A DNA stretch of 10,924 nucleotides, taken from contig JAFADX010000021.1 of NCBI GenBank assembly GCA_023424475.1, forward strand, positions 1-10,924, read 5' to 3'. The position numbers and the translations under genes are program-made. Position 1 is the stretch's first letter; every line of letters begins with the position of its first letter. The notes beneath the pieces were generated by a model. The model did not search any database, was not told the DNA's origin, and worked only from the letters and a program-made list of their open reading frames with translations. The DNA is from Pseudomonadota bacterium. GTDB lineage: Bacteria > Pseudomonadota > Alphaproteobacteria > Acetobacterales > Acetobacteraceae. Below are positions 1 to 6,552 of this stretch, piece after piece.

Positions 1-422
1 GTGCCACCCCCGGTGTCGCTGCCCGAACCGCCCGACCCGCCGCCCGCGCCGGTGCCCGATCCGGTATCGGTGCCGGTGCCTGCCGAGGTGCCGCCGCCGG
101 AACTTCCGCCACCCGGGCCGCCGGAAGGCAGCCCCGCGCCCGTGCCATCGCCGCCCGGCGTGGTGCCGCCGCCAGCCGAACCGGACCCGCCGCCGGCGGT
201 CCCCGCGGATCCGCCGCCACCGCCGAAAGTGACCCTGATCCGGTCCTGCTGCGATGCCATCTCGGTGCCGACGGTCCCGGCCGTCGAGCCGAGGCTGCCG
301 CCGTAGCTGATCGCGGCGGTGCCGACCATGGCGAGAACGCCGCTCGCGAGAATGGCATACTCCGCGGCGGCGACACCGCGCCGGCCGAGGCCTTGGTAGC
401 GGCGAAGAAAGCGATCCAGCAT
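1..422 (-). CDS. Flp-type prepilin-like protein with long Gly-rich tail (partial)
   Basis: The reading frame starts at ATG 422 and runs off the left edge after 140 complete codons, so the C-terminus is missing. Residues 1-16 are a short basic leader (several Arg, ending Arg-Arg-Gly). After Gly16 comes VAAAEYAILASGVLAMVG, a hydrophobic segment of about 20 residues. This matches the Flp/Tad prepilin pattern: cleavage after Gly by a CpaA/TadV-type peptidase, then Glu at +5 (E21) and Tyr at +6 (Y22). The mature protein would sit in the inner membrane by this helix or be assembled into a Tad pilus. From about residue 67 to the edge it is almost only Gly, Ser, Thr, Ala and Asp, with no recognisable fold. 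Usual Flp pilins are about 50-80 residues, so the tail is unusual. TadE-like pseudopilin is the alternative. No ribosome-binding site is convincing (GGGG about 10 bases upstream of the ATG). No other tad gene is in view. Confidence 0.7.
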   Translation of the reverse strand, partial: MLDRFLRRYQGLGRRGVAAAEYAILASGVLAMVGTAAISYGGSLGSTAGTVGTEMASQQDRIRVTFGGGGGSAGTAGGGSGSAGGGTTPGGDGTGAGLPSGGPGGGSSGGGTSAGTGTDTGSGTGAGGGSGGSGSDTGGG

Positions 423-534
423 GAACAGCGCTACCCCGGTTCGCGATGGCGGGCCATCGTCGGACTACGGTGGCGCTTAGGCTCGCGCGCCGCGCCGGCG
501 CGAATCACATGGGGGCGAGGATCATTGCGCGTCC

Positions 535-563
535 GGCGTGCATGCCGGCGCAGCATGCACGTC
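535..563 (-). terminator. Hairpin at the glpK stop, possible terminator
   Basis: An inverted repeat with arms 535-545 and 553-563 encloses a 7-base loop. Eight or nine base pairs around GTGCATGC/GCATGCAC are perfect. The outer end has one mismatch on the minus-strand transcript. The outer arm overlaps the glpK stop codon at 562-564. No run of U follows, so intrinsic termination is not assured. The remainder of the 423-561 spacer before the Flp-like gene shows no clear promoter. Confidence 0.35.
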
Positions 564-2067
564 ACGCGCCCAGCGGGCCGAGCGTCCTCTGCACCGCGTT
601 GCGCCACAGGCCATGACGCAACCCGGCTTCGGCCGCGCCGGCCCCCGGCAGGAAGCGCCGTTCCAGCCGCCAATGGGAGGCGCCGGCCGCCCCCGGCGCC
701 GGCAGCAGCCCCGCTTGCAGCCCGACGAGGTAGGCCGCGCCGAGTGCCGTGGTTTCCTGGACCTGCGGCCGGTCCACGGCGGCGCCGAGCACATCGGCAA
801 GGGCCTGCATGGTCCAGTCGGAGGCGGTCATGCCGCCATCGACGCGCAGCACAGTCTCGCCCTCGGCGGCCGGCCAGTCGGCGCGCATCGCCTCGATCAG
901 ATCACGGGTTTGAAAGGCCACCGCCTCGAGGGCGGCACGGCAGAATTCCGCCCGTCCGGTGCCGCGTGTCATGCCGAAGATCGCCGCCCGCGCCTCCGCA
1001 TCCCAGTACGGCGCGCCGAGGCCGGTGAAGGCCGGCACCATGATCACGCGCTGCGCGGGATCGGCCAGGGCCGCGAGGTCTCCGGCCTCCGCCGCCCGCT
1101 CGATGATGCCGAGGCCGTCCCGCAGCCATTGTACCGCGGCGCCGGCGACGAAGATCGCGCCTTCCAGCGCATAGGTCCGCCGCCCGCCGAGCTGGTAGGC
1201 GATCGTCGTGAGCAGGCGGGAACGGGAGGCCACCGGCGTCTCGCCGGTGTTCAGGAGGGCGAAGCAGCCCGTGCCATAGGTGGACTTCACCATGCCCGGC
1301 GCGAAGCAGGCCTGGCCCAGCGTCGCCGCCTGCTGGTCGCCCGCCATGCCGCGTACCGGGACGGGCGCACCGAGGATGGACGCCTCGGCAAGCCCGAAGA
1401 AACTCGCGCAATCGTGAACAACGGGAAGAATTGATCGCGGAATCTTGAGAAGACGCAGCAGGTCCGCGTCCCAGTCGCCCCTGCGGATGTCGAAAAGCAT
1501 GGTCCGCGCCGCATTGGTTGCGTCCGTCGCGTGGACGCGGCCGCCCGTCAGGCGCCAGAGGAGAAAGGTATCGACCGTGCCGAAGGCGAGCGCGCCGCGT
1601 TCGGCCGCCGCCCGCGCGCCGGGCACCTGGTCCAGCAGCCAGGCGAGCTTGGTCGCCGAGAAATAGGGGTCGGCCAGCAGGCCCGTCCGTTCCGTCAGCA
1701 GCGGCTCGACGCCCTCGGCCCGGAGCCGCGCGCAAAGCTCGGCCGTGCGGCGGTCCTGCCAGACGATCGCGCGGTGAACGCAGCGCCCGGTGTCGCGGTC
1801 CCACAGCAGCGTCGTCTCGCGCTGGTTGGTGATGCCGATCCCGGCGACGCAGCCCGCATCACCCCCGGCGCGATCGAGCGCGGCGCGCAGCGTCGCGACG
1901 GATCCGCGCCAGATATCCTCGGGCTCGTGCTCGACCCAGCCGGGGGCGGGGAAATGCTGGGGCAGTTCCTCCTGCGCCGTGGCACGCGGCACCAGGCCCG
2001 CGTCGAAGGCGATGGTGCGCGTGCTCGTGGTGCCCTGGTCGAGGGCGAGCAGCAGGGCATCGGTCAT
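562..2067 (-). CDS. glpK: Glycerol kinase
   Basis: This 501-residue FGGY-family kinase phosphorylates glycerol with ATP to sn-glycerol 3-phosphate in the cytoplasm, committing glycerol to glycolysis or lipid synthesis. The length is the usual one for GlpK. The N-terminal phosphate-binding motif DQGTTSTR is at residues 10-17. Glycerol-binding Arg83-Glu84 (in TNQRET) and Tyr135 align with the E. coli residues. The FGGY signature is at 135-147, the catalytic Asp is D244 in GMAGDQQAA, and the nucleotide-site motif DGGMTASD is at 410-417. The E. coli fructose-1,6-bisphosphate loop GGTRIPI reads LGAPVPV here, so that allosteric inhibition may be absent (inference). The start at 2067 is chosen because GGGAGGAA (2076-2083) lies 8 bases upstream and the protein aligns from there; the frame is open further upstream. 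No glpF, glpD or glpR is adjacent. A short patch around residues 204-224 uses atypical A/T-ending codons. Confidence 0.96.
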   Translation of the reverse strand: MTDALLLALDQGTTSTRTIAFDAGLVPRATAQEELPQHFPAPGWVEHEPEDIWRGSVATLRAALDRAGGDAGCVAGIGITNQRETTLLWDRDTGRCVHRAIVWQDRRTAELCARLRAEGVEPLLTERTGLLADPYFSATKLAWLLDQVPGARAAAERGALAFGTVDTFLLWRLTGGRVHATDATNAARTMLFDIRRGDWDADLLRLLKIPRSILPVVHDCASFFGLAEASILGAPVPVRGMAGDQQAATLGQACFAPGMVKSTYGTGCFALLNTGETPVASRSRLLTTIAYQLGGRRTYALEGAIFVAGAAVQWLRDGLGIIERAAEAGDLAALADPAQRVIMVPAFTGLGAPYWDAEARAAIFGMTRGTGRAEFCRAALEAVAFQTRDLIEAMRADWPAAEGETVLRVDGGMTASDWTMQALADVLGAAVDRPQVQETTALGAAYLVGLQAGLLPAPGAAGASHWRLERRFLPGAGAAEAGLRHGLWRNAVQRTLGPLGA

Positions 2068-2171
2068 GCGCGGCGTTCCTCCCGCCGCCATCCTAGAGGC
2101 GGTCGCCTTCCCCTTGCATCCTGCCCCCGAAACGCGGCCCGATGGCACGAACCTGGGAGAGGACCAAAGCC
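2068..2171. promoter_or_regulatory. Divergent intergenic region, glpK / amidohydrolase
   Basis: These 104 bases separate the glpK and amidohydrolase starts and must hold or overlap both promoters unless either gene is read from further away. Ribosome-binding sites for both genes are visible at its two ends. A TAGGAT hexamer on the minus strand (2090-2095) resembles a -10 box, but I see no good -35 partner. No strong operator dyad stands out. Confidence 0.4.
2155..2163 (+). promoter_or_regulatory. Ribosome-binding site fixing the amidohydrolase start
   Basis: GGGAGAGGA ends 8 bases before ATG 2172. An in-frame ATG at 2142 has no comparable purine-rich site and would add ten residues (ARTWERTKA and Met) not expected in the family, so 2172 is preferred. 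Confidence 0.65.
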
Positions 2172-3620
2172 ATGCCGGCACCCCTGCTGATCCGCGATGC
2201 CGCCTGGGCCGTGGTGTGGGACGGCGCCGAGCGCCGCCACGCCTATGCGCGCGGGATGGATGTCCTGCTGGAAGGCGGCCGGATCGTTGCCATCGCCCGC
2301 CACGATCCCGACGCGCCGGCGCCCCCGGGCGCCGAGGTGGTGGACGGCCGGCACCTGCTGGTCATGCCGGGCCTGGTGAACATCCACACCCATCCGACGA
2401 CCGAACCCGCGACGCGCGGCGTGCGCGAGGACCACGGCGTGCCGGAACAGCAGATGACCGGGCTGTTCGAACGGCTGCAGGCCTTCCGCCTCGATCCGGC
2501 GGGCCAGGCGGCGGCGATGCGGCTCGCCTATGCGGAGCTGATGTCGGCGGGGGTGACGAGCGTGGTCGATCTCTCCCCGCCCTTCCCCGAATGGCTCGGC
2601 ATCATGCGGGAGAGCGGCCTGCGCGTCTGGGCCGGCCCCGGCTATGCGGGGGCCAGTTGGGGCATGGCCGCGCCGCAGACCGTGACCTGGATGTGGAATC
2701 GCGAAAGGGCGCGCACCCAGTTCGACGAAGCCAGGCGCGTCATGAAGGAAGCCGAGGCCGACAATTCCGGCCGGCTGCACGGCATCGTCTTCCCCGCCCA
2801 GATCGACACGGTCGAGGAGGAGATGCTGCGCGAATCCATCGCCTATGCCGGCGAGACGGGGCGTCCCTTCACCACCCACATCGCCCAGGCGGTGGTCGAG
2901 GTGCGGGAGATGATCCGACGCCACGGCACGACGCCGATCCAATGGGCGGCTTCGATCGGGCTGCTGACACCGCGCAGCATCCTCGGCCACGCGATCTTCG
3001 TCGACGAACATTCCTCGATCGGCTGGCACACGGCGAAGGATATCGGGCTGGTCGCCGAGCACGGCGCGACCGTCGCGCATTGCCCCTCCCCCTTCGCGCG
3101 CTACGGCGAGCACCTGAAGCATTTCGGCAAGTACCGCGCGCGCGGCGTGAACATGGGCTTCGGAACCGACTGCGCGCCGCACAACCTGATCGAGGAGATG
3201 CGCCTCGCCATCCTGCTGGCCCGCAACGCGGTGCGCGACGTGGCGGCGGCGGATACCGGCAGCGTCTTCCACGCGGCGACCGTGGGCGGGGCGGAGGCGC
3301 TCGGGCGGACCGACCTCGGGCGGCTGGAGAAGGGGGCGGCGGCGGATCTGGTGCTGGTGGACCTCGCCCATCCGCTGATGTCGCCGCCGCGCGACCCGCT
3401 GCGGTCGCTGGTGTTCCACGCGGCGGACCGCGCGGTGCGGCGCGTGATGGTGGCGGGGGAGACGGTCTTCGCCGATGGCAGGCCGACACGGCTCGACGTC
3501 ACGGAAGCAGCGGGGATCCTGGCGGAAAGCCAGGCGAAGATGCTGCGGGATGCACGCGGGCGGGACTATCGCGGGCGGGGCGGGGATGAGATCGCGCCGC
3601 TGTCGCTGCATATGCATTGA
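2172..3620 (+). CDS. TRZ/ATZ-type metal-dependent amidohydrolase
   Basis: This 482-residue cytoplasmic protein belongs to the amidohydrolase superfamily, in the group holding cytosine/guanine deaminases, SsnA-like proteins and triazine hydrolases (TrzN, AtzA, AtzB). An N-terminal beta-sandwich strand region (to about 60) leads into MPGLVNIHTHP with metal ligands H72 and H74. Further expected ligands are H236 (TTHIAQ), H273 (GHAIFVD) and D333 (GTDCAPHN). VAHCPSPFARYG at 301-312 and the EKGAAADLVLVD return to the C-terminal sandwich (387-397) are typical. Relatives carry Glu three residues after the third His (HxxE); here it is Gln239. The reaction cannot be fixed from sequence: hydrolysis of a C-N bond in a ring or amide is most likely, and annotation names such as chlorohydrolase should not be trusted. 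It diverges from glpK and converges on the ABC ATPase gene, so it has no operon partner in view. The protein ends in SLHMH. Confidence 0.9.
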   Translation: MPAPLLIRDAAWAVVWDGAERRHAYARGMDVLLEGGRIVAIARHDPDAPAPPGAEVVDGRHLLVMPGLVNIHTHPTTEPATRGVREDHGVPEQQMTGLFERLQAFRLDPAGQAAAMRLAYAELMSAGVTSVVDLSPPFPEWLGIMRESGLRVWAGPGYAGASWGMAAPQTVTWMWNRERARTQFDEARRVMKEAEADNSGRLHGIVFPAQIDTVEEEMLRESIAYAGETGRPFTTHIAQAVVEVREMIRRHGTTPIQWAASIGLLTPRSILGHAIFVDEHSSIGWHTAKDIGLVAEHGATVAHCPSPFARYGEHLKHFGKYRARGVNMGFGTDCAPHNLIEEMRLAILLARNAVRDVAAADTGSVFHAATVGGAEALGRTDLGRLEKGAAADLVLVDLAHPLMSPPRDPLRSLVFHAADRAVRRVMVAGETVFADGRPTRLDVTEAAGILAESQAKMLRDARGRDYRGRGGDEIAPLSLHMH

Positions 3621-3751
3621 AGGGCGGGGAAGGAGAACCTCCCCCGCTCCCCCTCCCTTCTTTGGATACCGGGGCTGAGGGCGGCGGCCGTGCCAGGTGG
3701 CAAAGGAGGTTGAGGGGGATCCGGGGGAGAAGTTCCCTTCTCCCCCCGCCC
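3621..3751. repeat. Imperfect inverted repeat filling a convergent gap
   Basis: The whole spacer between the amidohydrolase stop and the ATPase stop reads as one large imperfect palindrome. The left arm (about 3621-3664) starts AGGGCGGGG and runs through AACCTCCCCCG and TCCCCCTC to CTTTG. The reverse complement of the right arm (about 3701-3751) starts AGGGGCGGGG and runs through AACTTCTCCCCCG and TCCCCCTC to CTTTG, in the same order with small gaps. The centre (3665-3700) is GC-rich and not clearly paired. It could be a bidirectional terminator, or a copy of a REP- or MITE-like dispersed palindromic element. No target-site duplication or coding capacity is evident. Confidence 0.6.
3723..3746. 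terminator. Strong hairpin downstream of the ATPase gene
   Basis: A perfect 10-bp stem (GGGGGAGAAG at 3723-3732, CTTCTCCCCC at 3737-3746) closes a 4-base loop. It starts 5 bases after the ATPase stop codon and lies inside the larger inverted repeat. There is no U-rich run on either strand, so it could act as a weak or bidirectional terminator or as an mRNA 3'-end stabiliser. Confidence 0.5.
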
Positions 3752-4810
3752 CTACTGCACGACGGCCAATTGCCGTGGATCCACTGTGATCCAAACCTTC
3801 CGCCCGACGTCGTGCGCCTCGAGCGGCGGCGAGGCGGCCCGCAGGCGGAGCGACGTGCCGGTCGGCGTCACGACGTAGTCCCAGGCCTCGCCGAGATAGG
3901 TGCGCTCGGTGATGCTGGCCTCGATGGTGCCGGCGCTGTCGGCCGGCGGGGTATCCTGGATGGTCATCGCCTGCGGCCGCAGCGAGACCAGCATCGCGCC
4001 ATCCGCCGGCGCCCCGGCCGGGACGGGCCCGAGCGCGACGCCTTCGAGCCGCAGCACGCCGCCATCCGCGCGTGCCTCCAGCAGGTTGGTGCGGCCGACG
4101 AAGCCGGCCACGAAGCGTGTGCGCGGGCGGGTGTAGAGCAGGTGCGGCGCGTCGATCTGCTCGATGCGGCCGGCATTCATCACCGCGATCCGGTCGGAGG
4201 TCGCCATCGCCTCCCCCTGGTCGTGGGTGACATAGACGGTGGTGATGCGGAACTCGTCATGCAGCCGGCGGATCTCGAAGCGCATCTCCTCGCGCAGGTT
4301 GGCGTCGAGGTTGGAGAGCGGTTCGTCGAGCAGCAGCACCGCCGGCTTGACCACGATGGCGCGGGCCAGCGCAACGCGCTGCTGCTGGCCGCCCGAGAGT
4401 TCCGCCGGATAGCGGTGCGCCAGGTGGTTCAGCTTCACCACTTCCAGGATCTCGCCCGTGCGGCGGCGAACCTCCTCGCGGGCCAGCTTGCGCAGGCGGA
4501 GGCCGAAGGCGACGTTCTCCTCCACCGTCATGTTCGGCCAGATGGCGTAGGACTGGAAGATCATCGACATGCCGCGCCGTTCGGGCGGCACCACCGCGCC
4601 GGGGGCGGAGAGTACGTTGCCGTCGACCAGGATCGTTCCCCCGGTCGGGTCCACGAAGCCCGCGATCATCCGCAGCGTCGTCGTCTTGCCGCAGCCGGAG
4701 GGACCGAGGAGGGAGACGAATTCCCCTTCCTCGAGCGTGAGGTCCACGCCGTCCACGACGGTCAGCTTGCCATAGGCCTTGGTGAGGCCGGAGAGCACCA
4801 GACGCGGCAC
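3752..4810 (-). CDS. ABC importer ATP-binding protein, FbpC/PotA type
   Basis: This 352-residue protein is the ATPase that powers the importer encoded by the two genes before it, acting as a cytoplasmic homodimer on the inner membrane. Visible motifs are Walker A GPSGCGKT (36-43), Q-loop Gln86 in FQSYAIWP, signature LSGGQQQR (138-145), Walker B VLLLDEP (158-164), D-loop SNLD (166-169) and H-loop His196 in THDQ. The region after about 235 is a TOBE-type regulatory/substrate-related domain, including SLRPQAM near 276-282, as in FbpC, PotA and UgpC. The start is GTG at 4810, with a single base between it and the permease stop, and GGAGGGAA upstream, so translation is probably coupled. It is the last gene of the operon and is followed by a strong hairpin. 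The family is certain; the transported substrate is not. Confidence 0.94.
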   Translation of the reverse strand: MPRLVLSGLTKAYGKLTVVDGVDLTLEEGEFVSLLGPSGCGKTTTLRMIAGFVDPTGGTILVDGNVLSAPGAVVPPERRGMSMIFQSYAIWPNMTVEENVAFGLRLRKLAREEVRRRTGEILEVVKLNHLAHRYPAELSGGQQQRVALARAIVVKPAVLLLDEPLSNLDANLREEMRFEIRRLHDEFRITTVYVTHDQGEAMATSDRIAVMNAGRIEQIDAPHLLYTRPRTRFVAGFVGRTNLLEARADGGVLRLEGVALGPVPAGAPADGAMLVSLRPQAMTIQDTPPADSAGTIEASITERTYLGEAWDYVVTPTGTSLRLRAASPPLEAHDVGRKVWITVDPRQLAVVQ

Positions 4811-4811
4811 G

Positions 4812-6542
4812 CTATTCCCTCCGCAGCATGAAGTCTCGGCCGACCAGCTTCATGCCGATGCCGACGATGACCATGGTGATGACGAGCAGGATGCCGCCGA
4901 AGGCCGAGACCACCTCGAAATTGCCCTGCTCGCTGAGGTCGTAGAGCAGGACGGACATGGTCCGCGTGCGCGGCCCGACGAGAAAGATGGCCGCCGACAA
5001 TTCCCGCGAGGCGACGATGAAGACGACCAGCCAGCCGCCGAGCAGCGAGGTCTTGAGCAGCGGCGCCGTGACGCGGCGGATGGCGTGCAGCCGGCCCGAG
5101 CCGAGGATGCGCGCGGCTTCCTCCATCTCCGGATGGACGGCGCGGATCGCCGCCTGGGAGCTGGCATAGGAGATCGGCAGGAAGCGCGCGGCGAAGGCGA
5201 GGATGATGAGCAGCGCGCTGCCGTAGAGCGACAGCGGCGGCCCAGCATAGGCGGCGTAGAAGCCGATCGCCATCACGATGCCCGGGATGACGAAGGGCGC
5301 CATGGCGAGGAAGCCCAGCACGTCGGCGAAGCGCATCAGGCGGCGCACGACGATGTAGGCCACCAGCAGCGCGATGACGCCCGCGATCGTCGCCGAGGAT
5401 GCGGAGAACCAGACCGTGTTCCACACCGCGGTCGGCGCGACGTCATGCTCGAACAGCAGGAAGTGGTAGTTGCGCAGCGTCAGGTTGTCGAAGGAGAAGC
5501 CACGCCCCCAGGCCTTGGCGAAGGAAGCCTGGAGCAGCACGACCAGCGGCTTGATCACCGAGAGCATGGCGACGGCGACGCACCAGCCGAGCAGCACCCA
5601 GCGCCAGGGGCCGAGCTTCACCTCCCGCCGCTCGCCGCCCTTGCCGGTCTGGGAGACGTAGCCCTTGCGGGAGAGCATCAGCTTCTGCACGGCGATCAGC
5701 CCGGCGGTGATCAGCAGCAGCGGGATGGCGTAGGCGGCGGCGACCTCGACCCGGACGGGATCCTCGAAGAACTGCCAGAGCTGCGTGGTGACGACGTTGA
5801 TCCGCGCCGGGATGCCGATGATGGCGGGCGTGCCGAACAGCGCGATGGATTCGAGGAAGATCAGGATGAAGCCGCCCAGGATGGACGGCCAGACCAGCGG
5901 CAGCGTGACCTTGCGCATGGTCCGCCAGGTGCCGGCGCCGAGGATGTTGGCGGCGTCCTCCATCTCCGAGGAGACCAGGTCCAGCGCCGACTTCACGAAG
6001 ATGAACACCAGCGGGAAGGAATGCAGCGCGATGACGAAGGCCATCCCGGTGAAGGTATAGACGTTGACCAGCGGCTCCTCGAAGCCGGTCGCGGCGCGCC
6101 AGACCACGTTGATCCAGCCGGAATTCGGCCCGGCCAGCAGGATCCAGCCGATGGCGCCGAGATAGGGCGGCATGATGAAGGCCGCGAGCACCATCGCCCA
6201 GGTGAAGGTCTTGCCCGGCATGTCGGTGCGCGACACCGCCCAGGCCATGGGCACCGCGATGATCGTGGAGATCCCCGCCGAGAGCAGGCCGAGCACCAGG
6301 GAGTTGCGCAGCGCGTCGAGGTAGCGTTCCCGCCCATAGGCGGTCAGGTAGTTCTGGATGGTGAAGGCGCCGGTGTCCTGCTCCTCGAACGAAATGACGA
6401 GGAGCTTCAGGAACGGCGCCGCCACCAGCACGAAGAGGGCTGCGATCAGGGCGATCCACAGCAGGGTGACCGGCTCCATCAGGCGGAGCCGGCTCGGTCG
6501 CGCGGCGGTTGCCGCCGGAAGGGCGCTCGTGCCGCCGCTCAT
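4812..6542 (-). CDS. ABC importer permease, fused double-domain FbpB type
   Basis: This 576-residue inner-membrane protein has two tandem binding-protein-dependent transport domains in one chain, as in FbpB and ThiP, giving about 12 membrane helices. The first helix is at about 23-50. Each half ends with an EAA loop that contacts the ATPase: EMEDAANILGAGTWRTMRKV (193-212, then TLPLVWP) and EMEEAARILGSGRLHAIRRV (472-491, then TAPLLK). A basic linker around 290-310 (KGGERREVK) joins the halves. The first 20 residues are Ala/Arg-rich and may be cytoplasmic. Only 10 bases separate the start at 6542 from the binding-protein stop, and no good ribosome-binding site is seen there, so expression may depend on coupling. 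M22 (codon at 6479) is an alternative start but also lacks a site. Together with its neighbours it forms a complete importer needing no second permease gene. Confidence 0.92.
   Translation of the reverse strand: MSGGTSALPAATAARPSRLRLMEPVTLLWIALIAALFVLVAAPFLKLLVISFEEQDTGAFTIQNYLTAYGRERYLDALRNSLVLGLLSAGISTIIAVPMAWAVSRTDMPGKTFTWAMVLAAFIMPPYLGAIGWILLAGPNSGWINVVWRAATGFEEPLVNVYTFTGMAFVIALHSFPLVFIFVKSALDLVSSEMEDAANILGAGTWRTMRKVTLPLVWPSILGGFILIFLESIALFGTPAIIGIPARINVVTTQLWQFFEDPVRVEVAAAYAIPLLLITAGLIAVQKLMLSRKGYVSQTGKGGERREVKLGPWRWVLLGWCVAVAMLSVIKPLVVLLQASFAKAWGRGFSFDNLTLRNYHFLLFEHDVAPTAVWNTVWFSASSATIAGVIALLVAYIVVRRLMRFADVLGFLAMAPFVIPGIVMAIGFYAAYAGPPLSLYGSALLIILAFAARFLPISYASSQAAIRAVHPEMEEAARILGSGRLHAIRRVTAPLLKTSLLGGWLVVFIVASRELSAAIFLVGPRTRTMSVLLYDLSEQGNFEVVSAFGGILLVITMVIVGIGMKLVGRDFMLRRE
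4815..4822 (-). promoter_or_regulatory. Ribosome-binding site for the ATPase, inside the permease gene
   Basis: GGAGGGAA on the minus strand lies within the last permease codons and 4 bases before the GTG start at 4810. This supports the GTG start and points to translational coupling of permease and ATPase. Confidence 0.65.
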
Positions 6543-6552
6543 GCGAGACTGC

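Noticed and set aside
1..230. Repeated GGTGCC and GCCGCC units as a possible tandem repeat array
   Set aside because: Units are irregular in spacing and are explained by Gly/Thr-rich codons of the prepilin tail.
1..306. Pro-rich open frame on the plus strand at the left edge
   Set aside because: It is the reverse-strand reading of Gly-rich codons in the prepilin-like gene; Pro/Ala/Val composition is what antisense of Gly/Ser/Thr codons gives.
1790..3589. Long plus-strand frame overlapping glpK and the amidohydrolase
   Set aside because: It is an Arg/Gly/Ala-rich shadow of two well supported genes with no recognisable motif.
2064..3794. Long minus-strand frame opposite the amidohydrolase
   Set aside because: The reading is Arg/His-rich, lacks any family motif, and runs across the palindromic spacer and into two neighbouring genes.
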